The position numbers and the translations under genes were made by a program. DNA of 64,000 nucleotides from Acinetobacter sp. CS-2 (GTDB lineage: Bacteria > Pseudomonadota > Gammaproteobacteria > Pseudomonadales > Moraxellaceae), in NCBI RefSeq assembly GCF_016599715.1, contig NZ_CP067019.1, positions 2,170,001 through 2,234,000 of the forward strand. Direction: 5' to 3'. This document shows positions 17,173-25,243 of the stretch, in pieces (the stretch's first letter is position 1; the number at the start of each line of letters is the position of its first letter). Under the pieces are notes generated by a model, which did not search any database, was not told the DNA's origin, and saw nothing but the letters and a program-made list of their open reading frames with translations.

Positions 17173-18400
17173 AACGTAAAGCCTCTGCTGGTTGGGTTTT
17201 TGCAGCCCGCAGTGCCGGATAAATCGTGGCAAGGAAACTTAAAATAAGTGACAGGCTCACAATCACCACGACATCTTGCCAACGCAAATAAGACGGCAAG
17301 TAATTAATAAAATAGGCATCAAACAGGTTCAAACCAAATGCGGTATTTAACCAGCCGATAAAGCCACTGATACTTGAAGCGAAGATAATCCCCAGAATGG
17401 CACCTGAAACCGTACCGATGACGCCAATAATAGTACCCTGTACCATAAAAATCCGGGTAATGGTTGCAGGTGAAGCTCCCAGGGTACGTAAAATGGCAAT
17501 ATCAGATTTCTTGTCGGTGACGACCATCACCAGTGAGGACACAATATTAAATACTGCCACCAGTACAATCAGGAACAGTAGCAAGCTGACCATAGCTTTT
17601 TCCATCTGAATGGCACTAAACAAATTACCGTGGGTAAAGGTCCAGTTCGATGCGTAGAAATTGTTTGGCAGATCTTTGACAATATCATCCGCCACTTCTG
17701 GGGCAAGGAAAATATCATCCAGTTTTAAACGTACACCTTGAGCACCGTCCGGCAAACGCAATAAAGTGGATGCATCATTCAGGGCGATATAGCCCATCAT
17801 GGAATCCACTTCTGCCCCAATACTGAAAATACCGACAATCTTGAAACGCTTGAAACGAGGCACCACCCCTGCAGGCGACGGTGTAGCTTCAGGCAGCACT
17901 AAAGTAATATTATCGTTTAATCCCAAGCCCAGTGAATCGGTCATTTGTTTACCCAAGACAATGCCAAATTCACCTTTTTTCAGGCTATCAATACTCCCCG
18001 CAATCATGTGATTCTGGATAATTGACACTTTCTTTTCATATTCAGGTTCGATACCCGTGACCATAATTCCGGCCACTTGCCCCTGTGCTGTCAGCATGCC
18101 CTGTAACTGGGTAAATGGCGCTACACCTTTGACATGCTCATGCTGTTCAACTTTCTTTGCAAGTTCTGGCCAATTTGTTAATATTTGTGTTGAAGAAACA
18201 GTAGCTTGAGGTATCATTCCCAATACACGGTTTTTCAGCTCGCGGTCAAAGCCATTCATTACAGACAAGACTGTAATTAACACGGCCACACCCAAGGTGA
18301 GACCGATCATAGACACCAGAGCAATAAAAGAAATAAAGTGGTTGCTACGCCGTGCACGAGTATATCTCAACCCGATGTACAGCGAGATTGGTTTAAACAT
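17165..18400 (-). CDS. Lipoprotein-releasing system permease, LolC/LolE (LolF-like) family
   Basis: This 411-residue inner-membrane permease has the MacB/LolE topology: one N-terminal helix (HFISFIALVSMIGLTLGVAV), a large periplasmic domain (about residues 50-270) and three C-terminal helices (SLLLFLIVLVAVFNIVSSLVM, GTIIGVIGTVSGAILGIIFA, VVIVSLSLILSFLATIYPAL). The N-terminal LYIGLRYTRARRSNHFISF and C-terminal RAAKTQPAEALRYE are diagnostic. Only one permease gene is present beside lolD, whereas Escherichia coli has separate lolC and lolE. Organisms with a single LolF are thought to use a homodimer, and that fits here. The gene is divergent from the PilZ gene across a 23-bp gap. Confidence 0.9.
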   Translation of the reverse strand: MFKPISLYIGLRYTRARRSNHFISFIALVSMIGLTLGVAVLITVLSVMNGFDRELKNRVLGMIPQATVSSTQILTNWPELAKKVEQHEHVKGVAPFTQLQGMLTAQGQVAGIMVTGIEPEYEKKVSIIQNHMIAGSIDSLKKGEFGIVLGKQMTDSLGLGLNDNITLVLPEATPSPAGVVPRFKRFKIVGIFSIGAEVDSMMGYIALNDASTLLRLPDGAQGVRLKLDDIFLAPEVADDIVKDLPNNFYASNWTFTHGNLFSAIQMEKAMVSLLLFLIVLVAVFNIVSSLVMVVTDKKSDIAILRTLGASPATITRIFMVQGTIIGVIGTVSGAILGIIFASSISGFIGWLNTAFGLNLFDAYFINYLPSYLRWQDVVVIVSLSLILSFLATIYPALRAAKTQPAEALRYE

Positions 18401-18423
18401 ACCATTTAGTCCGAGGAATAATT

Positions 18424-18993
18424 ATGGAAAATTTACAGCATCAAAGCGGCAATATGGAACGCCGCGTTATGTCGCGTATCGATGCTGCTTTGCGAATTAA
18501 TTATCAGATTATCTCTGATGATGTCGCACTTAATGACCCTTATGATCCTAACTTTGTGCTGCCCCGCTATTTTCTACTACTCGCAGAATTAGATCAATTT
18601 GATCATGCTGTAAACTACGAATTAGAACAATTAAATGAAAAAGATCAACAAATTGCTAGAATATTATCTTTATTCAACCAAAAATTAAACCTTATTACCG
18701 GCTCTTTATACGATGCAATTGTACAATCCATGTTACCAATCCCGGAACATGTCAATTTTTCCGAAACTGGTTTCAGTTTTTTTAGCGAGCACCCTATTCA
18801 GGAAGGCACTTATGTGCATGTGACCTTGAGCCACCCTGAAAATTTCTTCCATATTGCAGCAACGGCCCAAGTCGTCTATAGCCGTACAGAAGATAATGGC
18901 AAGTTCCGTACTGGTGCTTATTTCATTACATTGCATCCACAAGACCGGGTAAAACTTGCCGAGTGTGTCAACCTCAGCAAAAATAAAGATTAG
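18424..18993 (+). CDS. PilZ-domain protein (putative c-di-GMP receptor)
   Basis: This is a 189-residue cytoplasmic protein with features of a PilZ domain. An RxxxR motif (RRVMSR, residues 13-18) near the N-terminus and NFSETGFSF (an N/DxSxxG-type motif, near residue 110) are the two c-di-GMP-binding elements, although they are unusually far apart. Between them is a helical insertion (YELEQLNEKDQQIARIL) with coiled-coil character, as in the PilZ subgroup with an extra N-terminal helix. The C-terminal part GTYVHVTLSHPE and FRTGAYFITLHPQDR fits the PilZ barrel. The partner is unknown. A GGDEF/EAL protein encoded at 52.5 kb is a possible source of control. Confidence 0.78.
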   Translation: MENLQHQSGNMERRVMSRIDAALRINYQIISDDVALNDPYDPNFVLPRYFLLLAELDQFDHAVNYELEQLNEKDQQIARILSLFNQKLNLITGSLYDAIVQSMLPIPEHVNFSETGFSFFSEHPIQEGTYVHVTLSHPENFFHIAATAQVVYSRTEDNGKFRTGAYFITLHPQDRVKLAECVNLSKNKD

Positions 18994-18997
18994 AGAT

Positions 18998-19909
18998 TTA
19001 ACTGCTGGACTTGATCTTGATGGCGAGATTCTGGCTCGCCTTAAGATCACGATAAAAATAAACAAACAGGCCAAACAATAAAATAAAAGCGCCAACAAAA
19101 ACCATCACCGATAATTTTTCATTATTCAGCATCGCTCCAAACAACATGGCCAACATGGGTGTCAGCACAGTAGTCAATGATAAGGTCGTCGCCTTAATGT
19201 TCTGTACCAGTTTAAAATAACAGAACATCGCCAACAGTGATGCCATAATCACCGCATAAAACAAACCGATCAATGCCTTGGTATTCGGAATATGATCTGG
19301 CGCATGCTGCCAGATCAACGGCAACATGCACAGTGCAAACAGGCTGGAGACCAGAATGGAACCCGTTGCTTGAGCCATGGGTTTCAGCGGTGCATTGACT
19401 TTTTTGACCCAGAAAATGGATGCGCAATATACAAAAACACTGATCAACATCAATCCTATGCCCATTGGCTGGACGTGATGGTCACTGCCACCCAGACAGA
19501 TAATCCCCAGCCCCAATACTGCAATGCACATCCCCATCCACTGCAAGCGATGCAAATGAACGTTAAAAGCAAAACGGCCAATCAATCCAGTCATAATCGG
19601 AGCCAGACCGAACATCAAGGCAATAATGCCTGAACTTAAATAGGCTGTGGCTAAATAGGTAAAAATTTGTGAACCAATAAAACTGCAGGCACCGGCAATA
19701 TAACTATGCAGGGAGATTCCATTCAAAGGTAATCTGACTTTAAGAACGACCAGCAAGCCCAATGCTAAAGGCATTGCAATAAAAAAGCGCAGTGCCAACG
19801 CCCACAAACTATGCAAGTCCGAAACACTCCAGACAATTGCCAGTGGCGTGGTTGCCCAGATAAATACCAATAAGGCATACGTGGACATGATATTGGTTTT
19901 TGATGGCAT
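18998..19909 (-). CDS. EamA/DMT-family transporter
   Basis: This 303-residue inner-membrane protein has ten predicted helices arranged as two EamA repeats, the layout of drug/metabolite transporters. The N-terminal repeat begins STYALLVFIWATTPLAIVW, and the second begins near LMLISVFVYCASIFWVKKV. It ends with a basic tail (YFYRDLKASQNLAIKIKSSS). Members export amino acids, sugars or other small molecules, and the substrate is not predictable here. It converges with the PilZ gene, 4 bp from its stop, and is followed upstream by the YaiI-family gene on the same strand with a 12-bp gap, suggesting co-transcription. Confidence 0.85.
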   Translation of the reverse strand: MPSKTNIMSTYALLVFIWATTPLAIVWSVSDLHSLWALALRFFIAMPLALGLLVVLKVRLPLNGISLHSYIAGACSFIGSQIFTYLATAYLSSGIIALMFGLAPIMTGLIGRFAFNVHLHRLQWMGMCIAVLGLGIICLGGSDHHVQPMGIGLMLISVFVYCASIFWVKKVNAPLKPMAQATGSILVSSLFALCMLPLIWQHAPDHIPNTKALIGLFYAVIMASLLAMFCYFKLVQNIKATTLSLTTVLTPMLAMLFGAMLNNEKLSVMVFVGAFILLFGLFVYFYRDLKASQNLAIKIKSSS

Positions 19910-19921
19910 GAGAAGCTCAAG

Positions 19922-20392
19922 TTAGACTGCAGTTTTACGTTTCTGTTTCTGAATGGTTTGATCCAGTGCACTGGAAAATTCACGTTTATCCCGTTCAGAA
20001 ATTGGTGGTGGACCACCCGTATTAACACCTGCTCCGCGTAATGAATCCATGAAATCACGTAGATGCAGACGCGCTTTTACGTTGGCAGAGGTATAAATCT
20101 CGCCGCGAGGATGAATGGCAATTCCACCTTTTTCAATCACTTGAGCAGCCAATGGAATATCCTGGGTCATGACAATATCATGCTCTTTCATGCGCTCGAT
20201 AATTTCTTTATCTGCAGCATCTGCGCCACTCATCACCTGAATGGAATTAATCCGTACTGACGGGGTAATCCCCACATTTTGATTCGCGACAAAAGTCACT
20301 TCCAGCTGATAACGGTCAGAAGCGCGAATGATTACATCACGCAGGATTTTAGGCAATGCATCGGCATCGACCCAAAGTTTAAATGGCAGCAC
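19922..20392 (-). CDS. YaiI/YqxD family protein (DUF188, PIN-like)
   Basis: This protein of about 156 residues belongs to UPF0178. Features are the N-terminal [17 protein letters not shown] with paired acidic residues, [10 protein letters not shown], the central [39 protein letters not shown] and the C-terminal [20 protein letters not shown], all conserved in the family. It is related to PIN-like nuclease folds but its activity is not established. The start is uncertain: GTG 20392 (LPFKLWV...) gives the expected N-terminus, while a TTG at 20434 would add an odd 14-residue extension. It is upstream of the DMT transporter gene. Confidence 0.85.
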   Translation of the reverse strand: MLPFKLWVDADALPKILRDVIIRASDRYQLEVTFVANQNVGITPSVRINSIQVMSGADAADKEIIERMKEHDIVMTQDIPLAAQVIEKGGIAIHPRGEIYTSANVKARLHLRDFMDSLRGAGVNTGGPPPISERDKREFSSALDQTIQKQKRKTAV

Positions 20393-20656
20393 ACCACATC
20401 CATAGTCAAAAAAGAATAGCCTGTAGTTTAGCAAATTCCATACGACAGGAGGATGGCTAAATTGATTCAGCTCATTTGCTGTTTTTAGATTTAACTCACA
20501 TGGTCATGCTTTCCATGGCACACTTGCAGGCTTCATCGCATCCAGATACAGGATTTTGAGTTTATTTTAACGACTTTAATGGTTAAATTTAGTCCCTTGA
20601 CTTGAAATTTAACAATAACCCTCGATTTAATAGATAAATACAGCCCAACATCAATT

Positions 20657-21592
20657 GTGAATATGAAAAATCAAAATAGACCAGAACTGATCACCATTGA
20701 AGACCAGAACTTTGGCAGTCATGTCGAACATTGGAATCTGCTTACAGATCACCCATGTACCGATGTGCCCAAGTGGTTAGGCCTGGCACTTGATGCACCA
20801 GTGATGCCAATGGGCTTATGTAAAGAAGAAGCTGACATGGATGCGTCAGCCTGGCTTATTCAAGGACCTAAACAGGCAACCGTGCAAATGACCCAAGTCA
20901 TTGCTGTTGAAAACAACAAGCCCCAAGCGGTCAAAACAGCCTTTCCAAGTTTTGAAAGTCCCTACAAAGTGAATGCCACCATTGAACGGATTATCACCTG
21001 TAAATCCAACACTCAGGCGGTACTGCGCTTGAATCTGGGTGCGAATACCATTGTCTATGCCTTTGACACACTGTATAGCGTCAATCATGACCAGTATGAA
21101 AAAGATCAACTCTATCTTGCGCAGCTCAATGCCTGGGCCTATGAACTGGAAGCCGTTTCAGATCATGAACAGCTGGTAGTGGATGATCCGGCCTCCATCA
21201 AACATCACCGTGCATTAAATGACATTCTGGCCGCCAATAACGGCGTGGCACCTGCCAATCTGCAGGAACAGATTGATGCCTGGGAACCCAAATCGGAAGA
21301 TGACAAAGAACCGGTGACTGTCGATTTTTCCAAAATGGTGGCCTATCTGTATGGCGAAAATATGGGACAGGAAGATGAAGCCTGGTTTCAGGGCAATATT
21401 GTCGGAAAAACCTCGATGTCATTTATGGATCAGGACTATACGCTTTATGATGTCGCCCTGATTCATGATGAAAATCAGGCAGCCACCCTAATTCGTATTG
21501 CCACCAAGAATCCTGCTTATAAAGACTTTACAATTGGCCAATTCATTCGTGGCAATTTATGGATTCAAGTGAATATTTACGCTAAAAAATAA
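20657..21592 (+). CDS. Hypothetical protein, 311 aa, soluble
   Basis: I do not recognise this protein. It is acidic, has no signal peptide or membrane helix, and appears to be a two-part soluble protein. The first part (about residues 1-175) contains ASAWLIQGPKQATVQMTQVI and NATIERIITCKSNTQAVLRL. The second part (about residues 215-311) contains TVDFSKMVAYLYGENMGQED and ends GQFIRGNLWIQVNIYAKK. The codon use looks like that of its neighbours, so it reads as a resident gene. It stands alone with a 264-bp gap upstream and a strong terminator downstream. No function is proposed. Confidence 0.8.
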   Translation: MNMKNQNRPELITIEDQNFGSHVEHWNLLTDHPCTDVPKWLGLALDAPVMPMGLCKEEADMDASAWLIQGPKQATVQMTQVIAVENNKPQAVKTAFPSFESPYKVNATIERIITCKSNTQAVLRLNLGANTIVYAFDTLYSVNHDQYEKDQLYLAQLNAWAYELEAVSDHEQLVVDDPASIKHHRALNDILAANNGVAPANLQEQIDAWEPKSEDDKEPVTVDFSKMVAYLYGENMGQEDEAWFQGNIVGKTSMSFMDQDYTLYDVALIHDENQAATLIRIATKNPAYKDFTIGQFIRGNLWIQVNIYAKK

Positions 21593-21605
21593 ATCTTCTA
21601 ACCAT

Positions 21606-21660
21606 AGCAGCACCACAACAGGATTATCCTCTCAGGTTATGGTGCTGCTTTTTATTTTTT
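21606..21660 (+). terminator. Rho-independent terminator
   Basis: A 10-bp stem (21606-21615 with 21640-21649), with a small internal hairpin in the loop, is followed by a long T-rich run. It follows the 311-aa hypothetical gene by 13 bp. Confidence 0.88.
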
Positions 21661-21667
21661 TAATACT

Positions 21668-21730
21668 CTTCTTTCATAAATTCCTTTTATTTCTCCCAGA
21701 GGGAGAAATAAAAGGAATTTATGAAAGAAG
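21668..21730. repeat. 30-bp perfect inverted repeat with 3-base loop
   Basis: Bases 21668-21697 are the exact reverse complement of 21701-21730, separated by AGA. The pairing stops cleanly at both outer ends. It lies just after the terminator of the 311-aa gene in an AT-rich gap without any gene. It would form a very stable RNA hairpin or a DNA cruciform. There is no long T-run after it, so it is not a second terminator. Confidence 0.9.
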
Positions 21731-21757
21731 TCTAAGTTTTATTATCTCTATCTACAG

Positions 21758-22019
21758 TGTGATTAAAATTTATCCACAAACCAACATTATATGGGTGGTT
21801 TTGAATTTAAATTAAACTAACTTACCCACAATTTTAAATTCAAAATTTTATTTTAACAAACTACTACAGCTATTATATTTTTATACCTTATTTTTAATTA
21901 TGTTATCCACCACAACCCTGTAGGGACAAGAATCTGACAAGCCAGCTGATCTTCTGGCCAATAAAATAAATATTTTAATTACATATTTTTATTTAGTACT
22001 TTATTTAATCAATTTTTTA
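21758..22019. other. AT-rich gap with DnaA-box-like and IHF-like sites
   Basis: The gap contains one exact DnaA box of the TTATCCACA type (21770-21778) and three 9-mers one base away from the TTATNCACA consensus: minus strand 21758-21766, TTACCCACA at 21822-21830 and TTATCCACC at 21903-21911. A match to the IHF consensus WATCAANNNNTTR lies at 22007-22019. The sequence between is very AT-rich and non-coding. The combination resembles DnaA-titrating or DnaA-reactivating sites, but single-mismatch boxes and IHF matches are also expected by chance in AT-rich DNA. Confidence 0.35.
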
Positions 22020-22078
22020 TGCTAAAAATAAAAACCATCCATATAAATTAACGATAAATAAATCGGAATAGAATTTCC

Positions 22079-22219
22079 ATGAAAATCGTGCAAGAAGAAA
22101 ATATACCAACAGTTGGCCATCAACTGACTAAACGCTTCCAGTTAGACGGCATTTCATGCCTGTTTTTTGTCTTGGGTATGTTTATGTCTGCCTATATTTT
22201 GCATCACTTTATTTTTTAA
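22079..22219 (+). CDS. Small membrane peptide, 46 aa
   Basis: This short open frame runs ATG 22079 to TAA 22217-22219. It encodes a polar N-terminus (MKIVQEENIPTVGHQLTKRF) and one clear hydrophobic helix (GISCLFFVLGMFMSAYILHH) at residues ~24-43, ending FIF. The amphipathic-then-hydrophobic layout and the terminator 45 bp later favour a genuine small-protein gene over chance. A weak GGAA element lies upstream. The family is unknown to me; small single-helix proteins of this sort are often regulators of membrane complexes or stress peptides, which is inference only. Confidence 0.55.
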   Translation: MKIVQEENIPTVGHQLTKRFQLDGISCLFFVLGMFMSAYILHHFIF

Positions 22220-22263
22220 GCTTATTTTAACTACTTATTTTTACCATGCTTATTTCAGCCAAT

Positions 22264-22292
22264 AAAAAGCCCATCATGTGATGGGCTTTTTT
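22264..22292. terminator. Bidirectional terminator
   Basis: A stem with AAAAAGCCCATCA (22264-22276) and its complement (22279-22291), with A and T runs at the base. It lies between the small peptide gene and serC, which converge. Confidence 0.9.
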
Positions 22293-22303
22293 AGCTTTAG
22301 CAA

Positions 22304-23383
22304 TTAAGCATTGCGTTTGGCAAAGTCATCCATAAAGTTAACCAGAGCCTGTACTCCTTCTAATGGTACAGCATTGTAAATACTTGCACGCATACCGCCC
22401 ACTGAACGGTGACCTGCCAGATTCAGCAGATGATTCGCTTCAGCTTCTTTCAAGAATTGTTTCTCAAGCTCAGCTTTTGCCAAGGTAAATGGTACATTCA
22501 TGATAGAACGGTTAGCTTCTGCAATCGGGTTGGCATAGAAATCACTAGCATCGATATAACCATACAATAATTTGGCTTTTTCAAGGTTGACCTGATACAT
22601 GGCATCTACACCACCATTTTCAAGCAGCCATTCAAATACCAGACCAGACAGGTACCAAGCATAGGTAGATGGTGTGTTGACCATAGAACCGTTTTTCGCC
22701 TGATCTGAATATTTCAAAATGCTTGGAATTTCAGGTTTGGCCTGATCAAGTAAATCTTCACGAATAATGACTAAAGTTAAGCCGGCAGGACCAATATTCT
22801 TTTGCGCACCTGCGTAGATTAAACCGAACTTAGATACATCTAATGGTGCAGATAAAATGCTAGATGAAAAGTCACATACCAGTGGTTTATCTGTTTCAGG
22901 AATACCCGCAAACTGAAGGCCGCCAATAGTTTCGTTATCGGCATAATGGACATAAGCAGCATCATCAGACAAGTTCCAGCTGCTTTGCTCTGAAATAGCC
23001 AATTTACCGTTAATGCTGGTACCAGCTTCTACAACATTGATGTCGCCATAGCGTTTTGCTTCTTTCAGCGCTTTTTCTGACCAGATTCCAGTATGAATAT
23101 AATCAGCCTTGTTGTTTTTACCCAACAGGTTTAAAGGAATAGCAGAGAATTGCAGCGAAGCACCACCTTGCAAGAACAATACTTTATAGTTCTCGGGAAT
23201 GTTCATCAGTTTACGCAAATCTGCTTCTGCTTTTTCTGCCACAGCCACATAGTCACTGCTACGGTGACTCATTTCCATGATCGAAAGGCCTTTGCCATGC
23301 CAATCAAGCAATTCAGCCTGAGCTTTTTCTAAAACGGCAGTAGGTAATGCAGCAGGACCAGCACAGAAGTTGTACGCGCGCAT
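22304..23383 (-). CDS. serC: Phosphoserine aminotransferase
   Basis: This is a 359-residue PLP-dependent class V aminotransferase that converts 3-phosphohydroxypyruvate to phosphoserine, and in many bacteria also serves pyridoxine synthesis. Landmarks are the N-terminal AYNFCAGPAALPTAVLEKAQ, SIMEMSHRSSDYVAVAEKAE, LFLQGGASLQFSAIPLNL, the PLP-lysine region YAGAQKNIGPAGLTLVIIR and GHRSVGGMRASIYNAVPL. The start is ATG 23383 by homology to other SerC N-termini. PdxB, another enzyme of the same B6 branch, is encoded at 61 kb. Confidence 0.96.
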   Translation of the reverse strand: MRAYNFCAGPAALPTAVLEKAQAELLDWHGKGLSIMEMSHRSSDYVAVAEKAEADLRKLMNIPENYKVLFLQGGASLQFSAIPLNLLGKNNKADYIHTGIWSEKALKEAKRYGDINVVEAGTSINGKLAISEQSSWNLSDDAAYVHYADNETIGGLQFAGIPETDKPLVCDFSSSILSAPLDVSKFGLIYAGAQKNIGPAGLTLVIIREDLLDQAKPEIPSILKYSDQAKNGSMVNTPSTYAWYLSGLVFEWLLENGGVDAMYQVNLEKAKLLYGYIDASDFYANPIAEANRSIMNVPFTLAKAELEKQFLKEAEANHLLNLAGHRSVGGMRASIYNAVPLEGVQALVNFMDDFAKRNA

Positions 23384-23734
23384 GATTTTTCCTTTCAAAG
23401 TGAAACACAATAAAATGATGGCATTTAACCACAGATAGGCGTTGCTTGCAGTAAATTATCCTGAAAATATTTCAATGCTGTCGGACATTTAAAGTCAAAA
23501 TCTCAATAAAGATTGATTTTAGCAACTCCTTTTTCACGACTTGGGACGTAGTTTAAAAGTGCAACTGCATCTTATTACTTCTCTTTTCAAATTCTGCTGT
23601 CATATCTTCGCATTAGCGATCTAATCACGTGATTGCTATACACATGCACATTAAACAAGACAACAACTTATTGATTAGACATACAATTAAATCTATGCCA
23701 TATAATTGTTACAAAGAAATTGAGAGTTTGAGTG
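23384..23734. other. Divergent non-coding gap serC / efflux operon
   Basis: This 351-bp gap separates serC and the outer-membrane efflux gene, so it must hold two promoters. A 12-bp palindrome AATCACGTGATT lies at 23623-23634, about 100 bp before the efflux start, and could be a repressor operator. No gene, RNA or clear promoter hexamers were recognised elsewhere in it. Confidence 0.4.
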
Positions 23735-25225
23735 ATGTTATTGCGTTTACATGCACAACCAAAAAAAATTGCACTCCTCATACAACAAAATTTTCGTGTT
23801 GGCATTTGTACTGTTAGCCTGCTTTTTGCTTGTCCAGCCTTTGCCGAAAGCATCAGTTATGCACAGGCTGAACAGTCGATTTTAAAGGATTCCTATAGCA
23901 CACAGGCCAATCAGGCTTTGCAACAATCTGCACAATTACAAGCTGAAGCGGTCAAGGGTTTAGGTCTGCCCCGGGTCGATTTAAATGTGCGTGCCTATGC
24001 TTTCCATAATGAAGTCGACCTGCCACTTGATTCTTTTAAAAACAATCTGGAACAGACACTTTCTCAAGGCATCAACGATCGTATTAATCAAGAAAACCTT
24101 CCATCCACTATTTCTGATCCTTTAAAGCAAGGTCTGAATCAAACCATTCATAGCGGTATTGGGCTATTCCCTGACTCGGCCAACGTGATTCTGGAAGATC
24201 AAGTGATCCGCCCTACCGTTTCAGTGTTAATGCCTTTATATACCGGTGGTCTGACCTCCAGCACCAAGGAAATAGCTCATCTCAGGGCACAACGTAGTCA
24301 ATTGAATACCAAACAACAGCAAGATGTACAACGCTTTGAACTAATTCAGGCCTATTTTAATGCTCAACTGCAAAAGCAGCTTTTAGCCTCTAGCCAGTCC
24401 AATTTCAACGCTATGCAGACCCACTACAGCAATGCCTTAAAGCTGGAACAGCAGGGTTTTATCAGCAAAGGGCAACGTATGCAGTTTGAAGTGGCAAAGA
24501 ATAATGCCGAGCGTAGTGTGCAAAATACAACGGCCAATTTCAGATCAAGCCTGTTTCAGCTTAATAACCTGTTACAGCGCAGCCAGATTACCGAACTGAG
24601 CACCCCGCTATTTGTCAATTCCAGCCAAAGTCAGAATCTGAATGCCCTATTAAAAAGCTATCCGGAACAATCTGCGCTGATCCAGAAAATGCAGATGGAC
24701 ACTCAGCTGGCCAATGCCAACGTCAAGGTACAAAGTGCTGCGAAAAAACCTAATTTTTTCGCCTTTGGCGAATATAGTCTGGATGAAAAGCAAAACTGGA
24801 TTGTCGGTGTAGCGGCACATTATAACCTGTTTTCAGGCGTGAATAACAACAAAAATGTTCAGGCCGCAGAATTGCAACGTTATGCTTCTGAACTGATGAC
24901 CGAACGCACCAAGCAGGAAGTCGAAAACATCATTTATAGTTCGTACAATGAAATGACCTCAGCCCAGCAAAGTCATCAACTATTACAGCAAAATATGAAA
25001 GCTGCTGAGGAAAACCTGCGCATTCAGACTTTATCTTTCAAAGAAGATATGGGAACGGCCACCCAGCTGATTGATGCACAAAATAGCCTGAATGCTTTAA
25101 AAAGTGAGATGGCACTGAATGCCTATAAATATGTGATGTCCTTGGCCACTTTGCTACAAAGCCATGGCTCGATTGAGCAGTTTCAAAACTATGTCAGTCA
25201 AAGCAATACCAGTTATATTCGTTAA
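23735..25225 (+). CDS. TolC-family outer membrane efflux protein
   Basis: This 496-residue protein should form the outer-membrane channel of a tripartite exporter. The signal peptide ends at PAFA|ESIS after a hydrophobic core (ICTVSLLFACPAFA). The rest is alpha-helical coiled-coil with the two TolC repeats. LMPLYTGGLTSSTKEIAHL in the first half and HYNLFSGVNNNKNVQAAELQ in the second half match the paired beta-strand/helix boundaries. The C-terminal MGTATQLIDAQNSLNALKSE is also typical. The start is ATG 23735, just after an in-frame GTG. It begins a four-gene operon with an HlyD-type adaptor and two ABC-2 permeases. Confidence 0.9.
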   Translation: MLLRLHAQPKKIALLIQQNFRVGICTVSLLFACPAFAESISYAQAEQSILKDSYSTQANQALQQSAQLQAEAVKGLGLPRVDLNVRAYAFHNEVDLPLDSFKNNLEQTLSQGINDRINQENLPSTISDPLKQGLNQTIHSGIGLFPDSANVILEDQVIRPTVSVLMPLYTGGLTSSTKEIAHLRAQRSQLNTKQQQDVQRFELIQAYFNAQLQKQLLASSQSNFNAMQTHYSNALKLEQQGFISKGQRMQFEVAKNNAERSVQNTTANFRSSLFQLNNLLQRSQITELSTPLFVNSSQSQNLNALLKSYPEQSALIQKMQMDTQLANANVKVQSAAKKPNFFAFGEYSLDEKQNWIVGVAAHYNLFSGVNNNKNVQAAELQRYASELMTERTKQEVENIIYSSYNEMTSAQQSHQLLQQNMKAAEENLRIQTLSFKEDMGTATQLIDAQNSLNALKSEMALNAYKYVMSLATLLQSHGSIEQFQNYVSQSNTSYIR

Positions 25226-25243
25226 TTTTTGATGGGGAACAGC

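Noticed and set aside
23623..23634. AATCACGTGATT palindrome as a proven operator of the efflux operon
   Set aside because: No regulator gene is adjacent, and a 12-bp palindrome alone is weak evidence; kept only as a note in the gap entry.
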